A DNA stretch of 64,000 nucleotides from Roseateles sp. (GTDB lineage Bacteria > Pseudomonadota > Gammaproteobacteria > Burkholderiales > Burkholderiaceae_C): positions 1-64,000 of the forward strand of contig NZ_JAFAGT010000069.1 of the NCBI RefSeq assembly GCF_019237615.1. The letters are read 5' to 3'. The first letter of the stretch is position 1, and every line of letters starts with the position of its first letter. Positions 20,384-30,943 of this stretch are shown in pieces. Both the position numbers and the translations under genes were made by a program. The notes beneath the pieces are model-generated. The model had not been told where the DNA came from and did no database searches. It was given only the letters and a program-made list of their open reading frames with translations.

Positions 20384-22813
20384 TCAGTACGACGCCGACA
20401 TCGTCAGCAGCAGTTGCCGCGGTGCTGCACGCTGGAACGTCTGGTAGTCGCCCGACACCGAGTAGCCGCCGATGCCAACCGATCCGATGTTGCGGTGGTC
20501 CAGCAGGTTGTTCACATCAAGCCGGAACTGCAACTCAGGCATGGCACCTGACGCACCGAGCTTGTAGGACGCGTTGGCGTTCACCGTCCATTGCGTGGGC
20601 ACGTAGATGTCGTTGCTGTACGTGAACGGTTGTCGGTTGAACAGCGTGCTGGCCAGGCCCGCCTCGAAGGCGCCCCGCCGGACCGAGGCCTGCGTGATGA
20701 ACGACTGGCCCGGATAGCCGGGCTGGCTCTTGCCGCGCAGGTCCACCGGTTCGCCGGGCACTTCGAGCGAGCTGTCGTAGCGGAACCTGCTGACGGACCA
20801 CGACTGCGACAACGTGAGCCAAGACAGCAGATCGGCGCTGACGGTCAGATCGGCGCCGACGACGTGCGAGCGCGGCACGATACCCACGCTGCGGACCGGT
20901 GCGAACTGCGGACCGGTGGCTCCGTTGAGCAGCCGGTTGCGGATCCAGCCGACATAGACGTCGGCGTTCACCCTGGCGGCGCCCATGCGCTGGTAGCCGC
21001 CCAGCGTGAGGTTCCAGGTCTTCTCAGGCTTGAGGGTCTTGACGGCGGCGTCGAAGGTCTCCTGGTCGGTAGCAGACCAGGCCGAGTTGACCGGGCCGAT
21101 GTTGTCGCGGGGGGAGATGCGGTAGGCAACCGTGCTGGCTCCGGTATCGACGAACAACAGCGAGCCTGCGGCGGGCCGCCATTCGACGGCCAGGTGGGGC
21201 AGGAAGGGCGCCGTCACGCCCAGCTTGCCGGTGGGCGCCTGATCGGGACCGACACCGCCGCCCGCCGTCACGAAGCGCACGGCCTTGAAGCCGGCATCGA
21301 TGCTGACATCGCCGAGCGTCACGACGTCGCGGACGTAGAGCTGCGTCGACGAGGTGTGCCAGCGCGAGAGGTTTGCGGTCTCAAACGCCGGGCCGTAAGT
21401 GGTGTAGGGACCGACCGCCTTGAGCGGGGCGCCGGTGCCGAGCGCAGGCTGGTTGTACCAGTTGACGGCCGACCTGCTGGAACCGTGCTCGACCCACACG
21501 CCCACGGACGCATCGTGCCGGTCGGACTTGTAGGTCAGCTCGGCCGTCGCACCGCCGCGATGCGAGCGCGGTTGCCAGACCTGCGACGAGAACGGCGCAC
21601 CGGTTTGCGAGGGCACCGTCACGTCGGAGATCTCGATGTCGCTGCGGTTGCTCGCGCCATAGACCATGAGCTTGCCCGACAAGGACTTCGAGATCGTGAA
21701 GCGATGCGCGATGTTGCCGATCAGGTCGGTCGTTGCCTGGCCGGTGTCGTACGGGACCTGGCTGGCCAGATCGCCGCAGGTGTAGGCGCCGCAGGAGGCT
21801 TGCGCATTCTCGGGCGACGCGACATGGTAGGCGTGGGCGTAGTCGGGATAGAAGATATCCGTGCCCTTCCAGCCGAGCTTGTCGAGCATGTCGAACGAGG
21901 TGTTGTTGTAGCCCCAGACCTGCGCGCGCGCGGCAGAGACGAACATGGAAACATCGCCCCAGGGCAGGTCCTGCACGGCCTTGAAGTTGGCACGCAGGAA
22001 CTGTTGCGTGCCGTGACCCGTGTACTTGTCCTTGGATATCTGCTGCACGCCCAGCAGCAACCTGGGCCCGCTTTCGCCGATGCGCCCCGATTGCCAAGTC
22101 AGCGAGTACAGCTGCGTGTCGTGGCTGCCGCGGCCTACCGTGGCAGCGAGCTTCGGCGCTTCGGCGAGATCGGTCAGCGCGTACAGCAGTTCTCCGCCGC
22201 TGGCGGTGCTCGAGAACGTCGATACGCGGGCCGAACCCGGCGCGACCTTGACCGAGCCGATGTTGTCGGGCACACCGACGCTCAGCACCGAGTTGCCGGT
22301 GACGCTGCCGAAACTGCCGTCGTTGAGGGGAATGCCCTCGAAGGTGTAAGCCAGCTCGTTGTTGAAGAAGCCCCGGACGAAGATGAAGGCGTCCGACGCG
22401 TCCAGGCCATAGGCATCGGCAGAGGTGACGGTGACGCCCGGCAGGTTCCGCGTGAACAGCAGCGGGTTGGCGGCGGGCATCGCCGCTGCGGCCCAGTCTT
22501 CGGCGCGCAGCCTGTACTGGCCCGGAGCGACCGGTGCCGTCGTACCCTCGCCCAGCTTCCTCGCCCCGGTGACGACGACGGTCTTCAGGGCGACGGGCGC
22601 CGCGGCCTGCGCGTCGTCGTCAACTGCGGCGGTTTGCTGATCGCGGACTTCGTTGTCGGGCTTGTCATCGGGGCGCTCGCCTGCGCTGGCGCTGCGCGCG
22701 TTCTGCGTGGATGGAGGTGGTGCCGTTTGCTGTTGTGCCAGCGCCGGCAAGGCCGACGCGATGCAGGCCGTTGCGGTGACGATGGCGGAGGAGAGACGGT
22801 ATTCGAAAGACAT
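20384..22813 (-). CDS. TonB-dependent receptor
   Basis: MSFEYRLSSAIVTATACIASALPALAQ signal peptide, plug (NPLLFTRNLPGVTVTSADAYGLDASDAFIFVRGFFNNELAYTFEGIPLND), barrel C-terminus. Confidence 0.9.
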   Translation of the reverse strand: MSFEYRLSSAIVTATACIASALPALAQQQTAPPPSTQNARSASAGERPDDKPDNEVRDQQTAAVDDDAQAAAPVALKTVVVTGARKLGEGTTAPVAPGQYRLRAEDWAAAAMPAANPLLFTRNLPGVTVTSADAYGLDASDAFIFVRGFFNNELAYTFEGIPLNDGSFGSVTGNSVLSVGVPDNIGSVKVAPGSARVSTFSSTASGGELLYALTDLAEAPKLAATVGRGSHDTQLYSLTWQSGRIGESGPRLLLGVQQISKDKYTGHGTQQFLRANFKAVQDLPWGDVSMFVSAARAQVWGYNNTSFDMLDKLGWKGTDIFYPDYAHAYHVASPENAQASCGAYTCGDLASQVPYDTGQATTDLIGNIAHRFTISKSLSGKLMVYGASNRSDIEISDVTVPSQTGAPFSSQVWQPRSHRGGATAELTYKSDRHDASVGVWVEHGSSRSAVNWYNQPALGTGAPLKAVGPYTTYGPAFETANLSRWHTSSTQLYVRDVVTLGDVSIDAGFKAVRFVTAGGGVGPDQAPTGKLGVTAPFLPHLAVEWRPAAGSLLFVDTGASTVAYRISPRDNIGPVNSAWSATDQETFDAAVKTLKPEKTWNLTLGGYQRMGAARVNADVYVGWIRNRLLNGATGPQFAPVRSVGIVPRSHVVGADLTVSADLLSWLTLSQSWSVSRFRYDSSLEVPGEPVDLRGKSQPGYPGQSFITQASVRRGAFEAGLASTLFNRQPFTYSNDIYVPTQWTVNANASYKLGASGAMPELQFRLDVNNLLDHRNIGSVGIGGYSVSGDYQTFQRAAPRQLLLTMSASY

Positions 22814-24555
22814 GGGAAATCTCCGCAAACTGAATTGCGTGAATGGCATGGGAGAGGACGTGGAGCGATTCGCAGGCCACGCTCGGCGGGGCACGGCGAA
22901 TCGACGGCAGGCGGTGCCCGCTGCCGCTGCGCTCAGGTCACCAAGAGCTCGACAGCGGTCTCACGCACGGTGAGGCAGTCGGTCCTTGTGGAACGAGGGC
23001 GGCAGACATCGGGGCGGAGTCAGCCCCGCGGCCGGCGTCTGGTGGGTGCCCCCGGCGCTTGCGCAGCAAGGCGGCCGAGGCACGATGGAGGCGGATCAAC
23101 AGCATGAAGTTGCTTCGGGCGCTCGGCCACGGAGGCAACCTCGGGCGCTCTAGCGAGCCGGTTGTCCGTGTCGGAGCAGGATTCGGGGGGACGACCGGGA
23201 GGTCGTCACGGGATCGGGCGCGCATCGGCGCCAACTAGGGTCGGGGTCCATGAAGGCTCCTGTGGTTTGAGGTGAAGGGGCGCGACCGGACAGGACGCGG
23301 CGTCCCGCGTCCGGCGCTATGGTCGGCGTGACATCGAGCGGCGCACGATCGAACGCAACCGCCGGCCGCGTGCTCACGCACCGGCGCTCAGGCGGATCGA
23401 CTGATCAGGAAAAAGGGCTGCGGCCTGCAAGGCCGGCCCGCGGAGCGAGCGTTAAACGGCCAGGCAGGCGGCGGCCATCCCGGCACGCACGCATTTGCTG
23501 CAACTACTACTGGCACTGTCCACGCGAGCGGCTCCGAAGTGATGATCTAAAAAGTATCGACGGCCGCATCGACGGCTGTCAACAAACTTTTATCGCTGCG
23601 AACAAAGATGATCGCCTCTGAAGCCGTCCGCCACGGACATCGCTGCCGAAGACTCATGGGATGCCAGCCCATTGCATCCGACTCGGGAGCATTGGGACTA
23701 CGTCCCGCGGCACCGCCAACGCCGCGCCTGTAGGAGCGTCGACCGCGGTCCGGGCGCCAGCTTGCCGCCGTTGCCGAACTCCTCGGCAACAAGGTCCATC
23801 GACCCTGCCTGGCCCGCATGCTCGGCTGCGCGTGCTGTCGGCGTTGCACGACCATCTATCGCTTCTTGGTCTGCTTGGCGTGAGGTGCAACCGCTCATCG
23901 CCGTCGATGCGGCGGCAATGGCCTCGCCAGAGTTGCGGGCCTTCGCGGCGCACCAGTACGCGCTGCCGTCGACGCCCCATTGGCCGGCGTCCCGCATGCG
24001 CCTCCTCGGCTCCGGCCACGAGTCCTTGCAGCGCGTGGCCGTGCGAGCTTCGCGGCACCGGAATCAGTCGGCAGGCCCGACGCGGACCGATGCCAAGGTC
24101 AAGCGAGCAGCAATCTTCGTCACATGGCGGCCCCAGGACGGGCGATGCGCCACCCACACCTCCTCCAGGGAAGCCATTGACGACACTCTGAAGGACCTGA
24201 AGAAACGGGGGATCCAGGATGTCGACGACCCCCCACAAAATCCGTCTTCTCAGTCAAATTCATAACGTCAATGTCAGTGCATTGAAGATTGATCATCAAG
24301 TCTATGGACGAGATCACCATCGCCAGCTCTGCACTGCTAGCATATCGATGACGCTGACTCATGGGAAAGATGTCGACTGCGGCATTGCTCGAATCGAACC
24401 TCTGGATTCCGCAAGTAAAACTGATCCCATAACTTGCGGATGCATGCACATGGAAGGCTGGATAGAACCCTCCCTGACGCTCACCCGGATTACCGCTTCA
24501 GCGCTAACCGCTGACAGGGAAAGAGCGCTTCGAGCGTGGCAACAGGGAGATCGCT

Positions 24556-26388
24556 ATGTCCTCCGAACAGATCAAGGCCGCGCAGGCGAGGCGCGACCAA
24601 CACCACCAGAACTTGGCCAAGAACCGGCGTCAGCTGGTCGAACGTCTGGGCGAGCATCTGAAGGAACAGGAGCGCCAGCGCCGCCCTTCGGTCTCCCCGC
24701 AGGAAGCCCGCCCTGGCCTGCCCCGGAACATGGCGGCAGCCACCAGCACGCCGCTACGGGTGGGCATCGTGGGCGGTGGCATGGCCGGCATGTACGCCGC
24801 GCTGCTGCTGGATCAGCTCGGGATCGACTACCAGATCCTGGAGGCCTCCGGAGAACGCCTGGGTGGCCGGGTACGAACGCACTACTTCAACAACAAGCCG
24901 CATCAGTATGCGGAACTGGGCGCCATGCGCTTCCCGCAGTCCTGGCTGCAGTCTCGCCTTTTTGCGTTCTGGGACTATCTCAACCGGACCGCCCCCGGCA
25001 TCCCGGGCGCCCGCGAAATCACCCGCATCCCCTACATCCTCTACGACGCCAGCACCGACCCCAAGGCCGGCAACCTGCTTTGCTTCAATGGCCAGCCGCC
25101 GGTCACTCGCAACGAAGCCAGCCTGAACAACCGCCTGCTGGGCTTCGACCCCCTCTTCGAAGGAGCGGAGTTCGATTACTTCAAGGACGCGCAGGGAAAC
25201 TTGAAGCCGGCGCAGGAGCTGCTTGACCGCGCAATTCAGCCCTTCATGGATCTTCTCAAAGGCGATCACATCGAGGCGGCCTGGGACAAGATCCTGAGCT
25301 ACGACGGCTACTCGGGCCGCAGCTACCTGCAGGAGGTCGGCGACGGCACGGTCCCCTACCCGGTCCGTATCGTGGACTACATGGAGAGCGTGCTCAGCTA
25401 CACCGGCGTCTATGACCTGGCTTTCCTGGAGATGCTGCTGGACAACTTCTCCTTCGACGACACCAGGCAGTGGTGGGCCATGGACGGCGGCACGGATCGC
25501 GTGGCCCAGGAGATGAGTCATCGGATACCCCGCGAGAAGATCATCATGGGCGCCTCGGTGTTCCGTGTGGAGGAGTCGGGCGACCACGCTCGGGTCCACT
25601 ACCGCTTCGGACAGGGCAACCTCACTGAAGTGGAGGAGTTCGACCGCGTCATCGTCACCGTGCCCTTCTCGGTGCTGCGCTTCATGGACACGCCGATGTC
25701 CTGGTCCGCGCAGAAGTACGAGGCCATACGCATGCTCAAGATGACCAACGCGGTCAAGGTGGCGCTCGGCTTCCGCAGCCGTTTCTGGGAGCGGCCCGGC
25801 CTCTACAGCGAGGGCATGCGCGGGGGCCAGAGCAATACGGACCTGCCGGTGCGCAGCGTGGTCTATCCTTCCTTCGGCATTGGCGAGCCAGGCTCGTCAT
25901 ACATCCTGGCCAGCTACTGCTGGCAGAACGACGCGGACAAGTTCTCGCATCTCACGCAGGAACAGATGTTCGAGGTCTGCCTGCAGCACGTCGTGCGCCT
26001 GCATGGCGAGGTGGCCCGCGAGGAGTACCTCGGGCACGGCGCGTCCATCGTCTGGAACCAGGACCCGCTGGCCGGCGGCGGCTTCGAGTTCTTCGCCCCG
26101 GGCCAGTTCCTGCAGAAGTTCCTGGATGCTCGCGAACCGCAGGGACGCTTTCACTTCGCCGGAGAGCACCTGGACATGGTCCATTACTGGATCGCGGGGG
26201 CCTATGACTCGGCCTTTCGCACGGTCTGGGAGATCCTGATCCAGGAGGGGCGCATGAACCGCCACACCATGGAGCAGCTGGGTTCCGCCCTCGGCGGCGG
26301 CCTCATCCTGCCCTCCATGCTGCCCTGCTTTGGTCGCGCCGACATCGAGGACATGGCGCGCAGCGTGCTGCTCGTGCCCGAGGACTGA
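24556..26388 (+). CDS. FAD-dependent amine/L-amino-acid oxidase-like enzyme
   Basis: LRVGIVGGGMAGMYAALLLDQLGIDYQILEASGERLGGRVRT dinucleotide fold; C-terminal GRFHFAGEHLDMVHYWIAGAYDSAFRT. Confidence 0.88.
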   Translation: MSSEQIKAAQARRDQHHQNLAKNRRQLVERLGEHLKEQERQRRPSVSPQEARPGLPRNMAAATSTPLRVGIVGGGMAGMYAALLLDQLGIDYQILEASGERLGGRVRTHYFNNKPHQYAELGAMRFPQSWLQSRLFAFWDYLNRTAPGIPGAREITRIPYILYDASTDPKAGNLLCFNGQPPVTRNEASLNNRLLGFDPLFEGAEFDYFKDAQGNLKPAQELLDRAIQPFMDLLKGDHIEAAWDKILSYDGYSGRSYLQEVGDGTVPYPVRIVDYMESVLSYTGVYDLAFLEMLLDNFSFDDTRQWWAMDGGTDRVAQEMSHRIPREKIIMGASVFRVEESGDHARVHYRFGQGNLTEVEEFDRVIVTVPFSVLRFMDTPMSWSAQKYEAIRMLKMTNAVKVALGFRSRFWERPGLYSEGMRGGQSNTDLPVRSVVYPSFGIGEPGSSYILASYCWQNDADKFSHLTQEQMFEVCLQHVVRLHGEVAREEYLGHGASIVWNQDPLAGGGFEFFAPGQFLQKFLDAREPQGRFHFAGEHLDMVHYWIAGAYDSAFRTVWEILIQEGRMNRHTMEQLGSALGGGLILPSMLPCFGRADIEDMARSVLLVPED

Positions 26389-26623
26389 CCGCACTGCGAG
26401 AAGCCCGCCCGTGTTGACCCTGGCGCCGACGCACGAGGTCGGCATCGAGGTCATCAACTTCAGAGCCTTTGCCCGGCACGGAACTCGCGCCCCCAAAGCT
26501 GGCGCACAGACAGGCAGAGGCATCAAGGTGCCCATCCCCGGGATGGGCTCAATCGGCATCGATCCGACTCGAGCCGCTCATGCGTCGGACTCGCGGTCGG
26601 TGCCATCAACTGGGAGATTCACC

Positions 26624-28678
26624 ATGGCTTCCAAGCAACCTGCCTTCTCTTCCGCAATCCCCGCCACCATGCAACGCTACATGGCCGGTCTGTCGCACCG
26701 GACCAGCAGCCTCTACCAGACGGCCACCCAGGTGAGCGTCCTGCGCAAGGCAGCGGCCGCCGATGCCCCTAGCGTGGTGGACTATGTCTACAGCGGGCTC
26801 ACATCCCAGGATCTGGCCTACGACACCGACCAGTACCCGGTGAGCGGAACCTTCCAGGGTGTGATGCCACCCTGGTTCAACTCCCTCAGTTCAGTGCCCG
26901 CCAATTGGCTATGGAGCCCCGTCTGGTACGAGTACAACCCGCAGCGCACGGCACAAGTCACTGCGGAGAACGAGTACATCCAGGCCAATGTGCCGCAACA
27001 GACATACAACGGCAGCACCGCCTCGACGCTGATCCAGCAGTGGTACACGCAGGGCATGTGGGACCTCGCCCCCACCCCCAGCTCTCCCGCTCCCTTCTCC
27101 GCGGACCAGGTGGCTGCGCTGAGCACGCACTGGATTGCCGATGACCTGGAGTTCGCCCGCCAACGGCTGGGTGGCGCCAACCCCAACGTCATTCAACAGG
27201 CCGATGCCCAGCGTTACCAGGTGAGCAGCTGGGTCCAGGCCGCCAGCAACGGCGGTCAGCTCGCAACGCTGGCAAGCACGCTGGCCGCCGCCCAGGCCAG
27301 TGGCGCGCTGTATGTCTGCGACTACACGCCGGTGCTCGGCAATGCGGTGAAGAACCAGCTTGTGGTCAAGGGCCGCTATCTGGCCGCCCCGATCTGCTTC
27401 TTCCAGGTGGATACCACCGGCAAGCAGCTGCGCCCCCTGGCAATACAAATCCAGGGCACCGATCCGCAGTCCTACATCTTCACGCCCAACGACCCCTCCG
27501 ACCCGGACGGCAATGCCTGGTTGCTGGCCAAGCTCTGGGCCGCCTCGGCCGATCAGCAGTGGTGGTTCAGCGGTTCGCACCTGTTCAACACCCACACCAT
27601 CGACATGCTCTTCGGCGTGGCTGCGCTGAACCAGGTTCAGCAGGGCCAGCTGGCGGCCAACCACCCCATGCTGCTCCTGGCCCAACCTTTCCTGGCCCAG
27701 GTCTTCGACATCAATGCTGTCGTGATCAGCGCACCCGGCAGCGACGAGAGCGGCATCTACCAGAAGGCCAGCGGCGCCAAGCCAAACTTCTGCGACGCGG
27801 TGCTGCCTACCGGGCGTGTCGGGCTCTATCAGGTCGTCAGCGACCTGTTCAAGAACTACAGCTTCGACGCCAACGCCTTCACCGCCCAGCTGTCCAGCCG
27901 TGGTCTGCAGCAGGGGGCCATCGCCCAGTTGCAGTACCCCTATCGAGACGACGGCCTGGTCTGGTGGAACGCCATTGAGGCCTTTGTCGGGAACGTGGTC
28001 AAGGCCAGCTACGCCAACGACGCCGCCGTGGCGAGCGACACGGGGCTCAACGCCTGGATGGAGACCACCCAGGCCGCCTTCAACCACGACGGGACAGCGC
28101 GATTCAGCTGGACACCGACGATGGCCTATCTGCAAGGCGCCTTCACCAACCTGCTGTTCACCTGTTCGACACAGCACACGGCCGTCAATGACACCATGCT
28201 CAATGGCTGGGCCTTCACGCCCAACGGGCCCTTCGCCATGCAATCGGCACCGCCGGTAGACGCAAAGAGCGTCAGCCAGGCGGCTGTGCTGAACGCACTG
28301 CCCAACCCGCAAACCACGGCAGGCCTGGACCTCATCAAGAACCAGATCAGCTTTGTGATGAACGGCACCGCGATAGTCACACCACCCGACACCCTGGCCC
28401 AGGACAGCGGCAGTGCCAGCGGCATGCTCAAGGTCTTCCCCTACGCAGCCGGCTCCGCGCAGCAGCAGGCGGTGAGCGATTTCTGGAACGCCATCTGGAC
28501 CGGCCCGAGCTCGGTCAACGGCCTGATCACCCAGAACCAGAGCCGGCGCGTCGCTTCCTGGAGTGGCGCGCAGCCGGTACCCAACAGCCTCAGCTACTAC
28601 TACCTGAGCGCCGGGCTCTCCCCATGGAGCGCGCCCGCCTACCTGAACGCCCCCGTGATGAACCAGATCCAGATCTGA
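26624..28678 (+). CDS. Lipoxygenase-like protein
   Basis: IADDLEFARQRLGGANPNVIQ; SHLFNTHTIDMLFGVAALNQ...LAANHPMLLLAQPFLAQVFDIN (H-x4-H plus downstream NHP); FTCSTQHTAVNDTML; C-terminal isoleucine (NQIQI). Confidence 0.8.
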   Translation: MASKQPAFSSAIPATMQRYMAGLSHRTSSLYQTATQVSVLRKAAAADAPSVVDYVYSGLTSQDLAYDTDQYPVSGTFQGVMPPWFNSLSSVPANWLWSPVWYEYNPQRTAQVTAENEYIQANVPQQTYNGSTASTLIQQWYTQGMWDLAPTPSSPAPFSADQVAALSTHWIADDLEFARQRLGGANPNVIQQADAQRYQVSSWVQAASNGGQLATLASTLAAAQASGALYVCDYTPVLGNAVKNQLVVKGRYLAAPICFFQVDTTGKQLRPLAIQIQGTDPQSYIFTPNDPSDPDGNAWLLAKLWAASADQQWWFSGSHLFNTHTIDMLFGVAALNQVQQGQLAANHPMLLLAQPFLAQVFDINAVVISAPGSDESGIYQKASGAKPNFCDAVLPTGRVGLYQVVSDLFKNYSFDANAFTAQLSSRGLQQGAIAQLQYPYRDDGLVWWNAIEAFVGNVVKASYANDAAVASDTGLNAWMETTQAAFNHDGTARFSWTPTMAYLQGAFTNLLFTCSTQHTAVNDTMLNGWAFTPNGPFAMQSAPPVDAKSVSQAAVLNALPNPQTTAGLDLIKNQISFVMNGTAIVTPPDTLAQDSGSASGMLKVFPYAAGSAQQQAVSDFWNAIWTGPSSVNGLITQNQSRRVASWSGAQPVPNSLSYYYLSAGLSPWSAPAYLNAPVMNQIQI

Positions 28679-28779
28679 TCGTCACCCACTTCGCTGCCCG
28701 CACCGCTCGGGAGGACGAGACGACATGACCGCCTCGCCCTCCTTGTGCCGCCCACCATCGAACTGCCCCAGGAGTCGCC

Positions 28780-30903
28780 ATGCCCCAAAGCGGCCTCATG
28801 ACCCAATCCATGTTCCAGCGGTACTTCCGCAAGCCCGCCACCGAATCACCGGCAGCCCCTTCCAACCGCAGGGTCGGCGCCTGGGCCCAGGGAGATCGGG
28901 AAACGGTGGCCAGCTACCTGAACAAGCGCTTGGCCGAGATCGGCGTCAAGTACGTGATGGCCATACCTGGCGACTACATCAGCGACTGGGTTGAGACACT
29001 GGACGGCCCAGACAGTGCCGGGTTGATCCGCGTCCACCCCAACAACGAGATGTGCGCCACCTACGCCGCCGACGGCTTCGGCCGTGCCGGCGGCGGCAAG
29101 ACGGTGGGTTGTGTGTCCACGACCTATGGCGTGGGCTCTCTCAACGCCGTGCAAGCCGTGGCCGGCGCCTATGTGGAGCATGTGCCGCTAGTGCTGATCA
29201 ACGGCACACCTTCCGTGGCGCAATTCAACTCGCAACGCGACCAGGGCGTGCTGTGGCACCACATGTTCGATGGTTCCCTGACGGATCTGCGCATCTACGA
29301 GCAGATCACCCGCATGGCCGTCCGCATCGACAACCCGGTCTTGGCGCCAGACCTGATCGACGCAGCACTCACAGCCTGCATCACCGACTCACGGCCGGTC
29401 TACATCGAGATTTCCAACACCCTGGAAGGCTATGACGTTGCCTCGGTGTCCAGCCGCCCCGCGCTGAAGAGGTCCCCCATCCCGCAGGACAGCCAGTCGC
29501 TGGACGAAGCCCTGGCCGGCATGCTGCAGGTGCTGGTCGACGCCAAGCGGTTGGTGGTGCTGGGCGGCGTGGAGATCGCGCGCTTCGGCCTGCAGGAGCA
29601 GTTCAGCCAGATGCTCAGAGTTCTGAAGGCACCCTACCTCTCCAGCCTGCTGGGCAAGAGCGTGCTCAGCGAGTACAGCGCGCCCCACTTCAGCGGCACC
29701 TACAACGGTCGCAACTCGCAGGCGAACGTGCTGGACCTGATCGACAACGCCGACGTCATCCTCAGCCTTGGCGTGCAGGAGACGGACTTCAACTTCTCCG
29801 GTGTGGTCAGCACGGACTCCGACCCGGGCCAGGCACCCGGCCTGCCGCTGGAGCGCAGCATCGAGGTCCGGCTGGGCGCCGCGCGCATCAATGCCGGACT
29901 GACCCATCACCATCGTGAACTCTACTGGGGGGACATCCAACTGGGTGGCCTTGTCAGCCAGCTGCAGGAGTTGATCTGCGAGCCAAGCGGCCCTGCCATG
30001 AGGGCCCTGGTCAGCAAGTTTGCCGCGCTTGAACCGGTGCAGGAGAAGTTGATCAATGCAAAGGGAAAGCTGCCCAACGCTCCCTTTCCCAAGCTGGTTG
30101 GCGCCGTCTGGGACATCCCACCGCCCGACAGCTATGGCGCACAGGATCAGATCACCTGGGACAGTTTCAAGTCCCTGCTGCACCACCAGTACCTGTGCAG
30201 CTTCGGCAACGACGAGCACAAGGATGCCCCCATCCTGCTGGCCGACACCGGGCTCACCTTCTACAACCTCAACAACGTCAAGGTGCCGCAGAACGGCTTC
30301 ATTGCCCAATTGGCCTGGGGCGCCATCGGCTATTCGCCCGCAGCGAGCTACGGCGTCAAGCTGGCACAGGAATCCCTGGGCAGCCAACGGCGTGTGATCA
30401 GCGTTTCCGGCGACGGCGCCTTCAGCCAGAGTTCCAATGCCATCGGCACCATCGCTGCGCTGGGGTTGGACAACGTGGTCTTCGTGATGGCCAACGGCGT
30501 GTTCGCCATCGAGCAGTTCCTGGTGAACGCCGGCGCCTTCGGCCCGGGCAGTGGCAGCACGGCACCTCCGCAGTTCGCTCCCTTCACCCGCGTCCCGGAG
30601 ACCTCGCTGTGGCAGTGGCAAAAACTGGCGGAGGGCTTCGGCGGCGTGGGCTACGAGGTCAGCACCAATGCCGAGCTGGCGTCGGTGCTGGAGAAGATCA
30701 AGGCCGGGTCACCACCGCCCGCCCAACCTTCGGGGCCTTGTAGTGGCAAGGCTGGTCCGGGCTGCTGCGATTTCGCGCCCGACGCCGCACCGCAGACGCG
30801 TCGCTCGACCTTCACCCTGGTCGCCGTGCGCAATGTCTGCGACGACCTGCCCAGCAATACGCGCTGGAAGCTCGGTGGGGCCTCGCCCCGCCCAGCCGAC
30901 TGA
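28780..30903 (+). CDS. ThDP-dependent pyruvate/indolepyruvate decarboxylase-like enzyme
   Basis: NNEMCATYAADGFGRAGG catalytic-Glu region; GDGAFSQSSNAIGTIAALGLDNVVFVMANGVFAIEQFL ThDP-binding GDG...N motif. Confidence 0.85.
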   Translation: MPQSGLMTQSMFQRYFRKPATESPAAPSNRRVGAWAQGDRETVASYLNKRLAEIGVKYVMAIPGDYISDWVETLDGPDSAGLIRVHPNNEMCATYAADGFGRAGGGKTVGCVSTTYGVGSLNAVQAVAGAYVEHVPLVLINGTPSVAQFNSQRDQGVLWHHMFDGSLTDLRIYEQITRMAVRIDNPVLAPDLIDAALTACITDSRPVYIEISNTLEGYDVASVSSRPALKRSPIPQDSQSLDEALAGMLQVLVDAKRLVVLGGVEIARFGLQEQFSQMLRVLKAPYLSSLLGKSVLSEYSAPHFSGTYNGRNSQANVLDLIDNADVILSLGVQETDFNFSGVVSTDSDPGQAPGLPLERSIEVRLGAARINAGLTHHHRELYWGDIQLGGLVSQLQELICEPSGPAMRALVSKFAALEPVQEKLINAKGKLPNAPFPKLVGAVWDIPPPDSYGAQDQITWDSFKSLLHHQYLCSFGNDEHKDAPILLADTGLTFYNLNNVKVPQNGFIAQLAWGAIGYSPAASYGVKLAQESLGSQRRVISVSGDGAFSQSSNAIGTIAALGLDNVVFVMANGVFAIEQFLVNAGAFGPGSGSTAPPQFAPFTRVPETSLWQWQKLAEGFGGVGYEVSTNAELASVLEKIKAGSPPPAQPSGPCSGKAGPGCCDFAPDAAPQTRRSTFTLVAVRNVCDDLPSNTRWKLGGASPRPAD

Positions 30904-30943
30904 CAGCAGGCGCCCCTGCATCACCAGCTCGCCGGAGACTCCC

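Noticed and set aside
20591-23107. 838-aa plus-strand ORF
   Set aside because: Fully antisense to a well-supported TonB receptor; low-complexity Arg/Gly/Val composition typical of the opposite frame of high-GC genes.
26909-28312. 467-aa minus-strand ORF
   Set aside because: Antisense to the lipoxygenase-like gene; no domain features.
29389-30621. 410-aa minus-strand ORF
   Set aside because: Antisense to the ThDP decarboxylase; no domain features.
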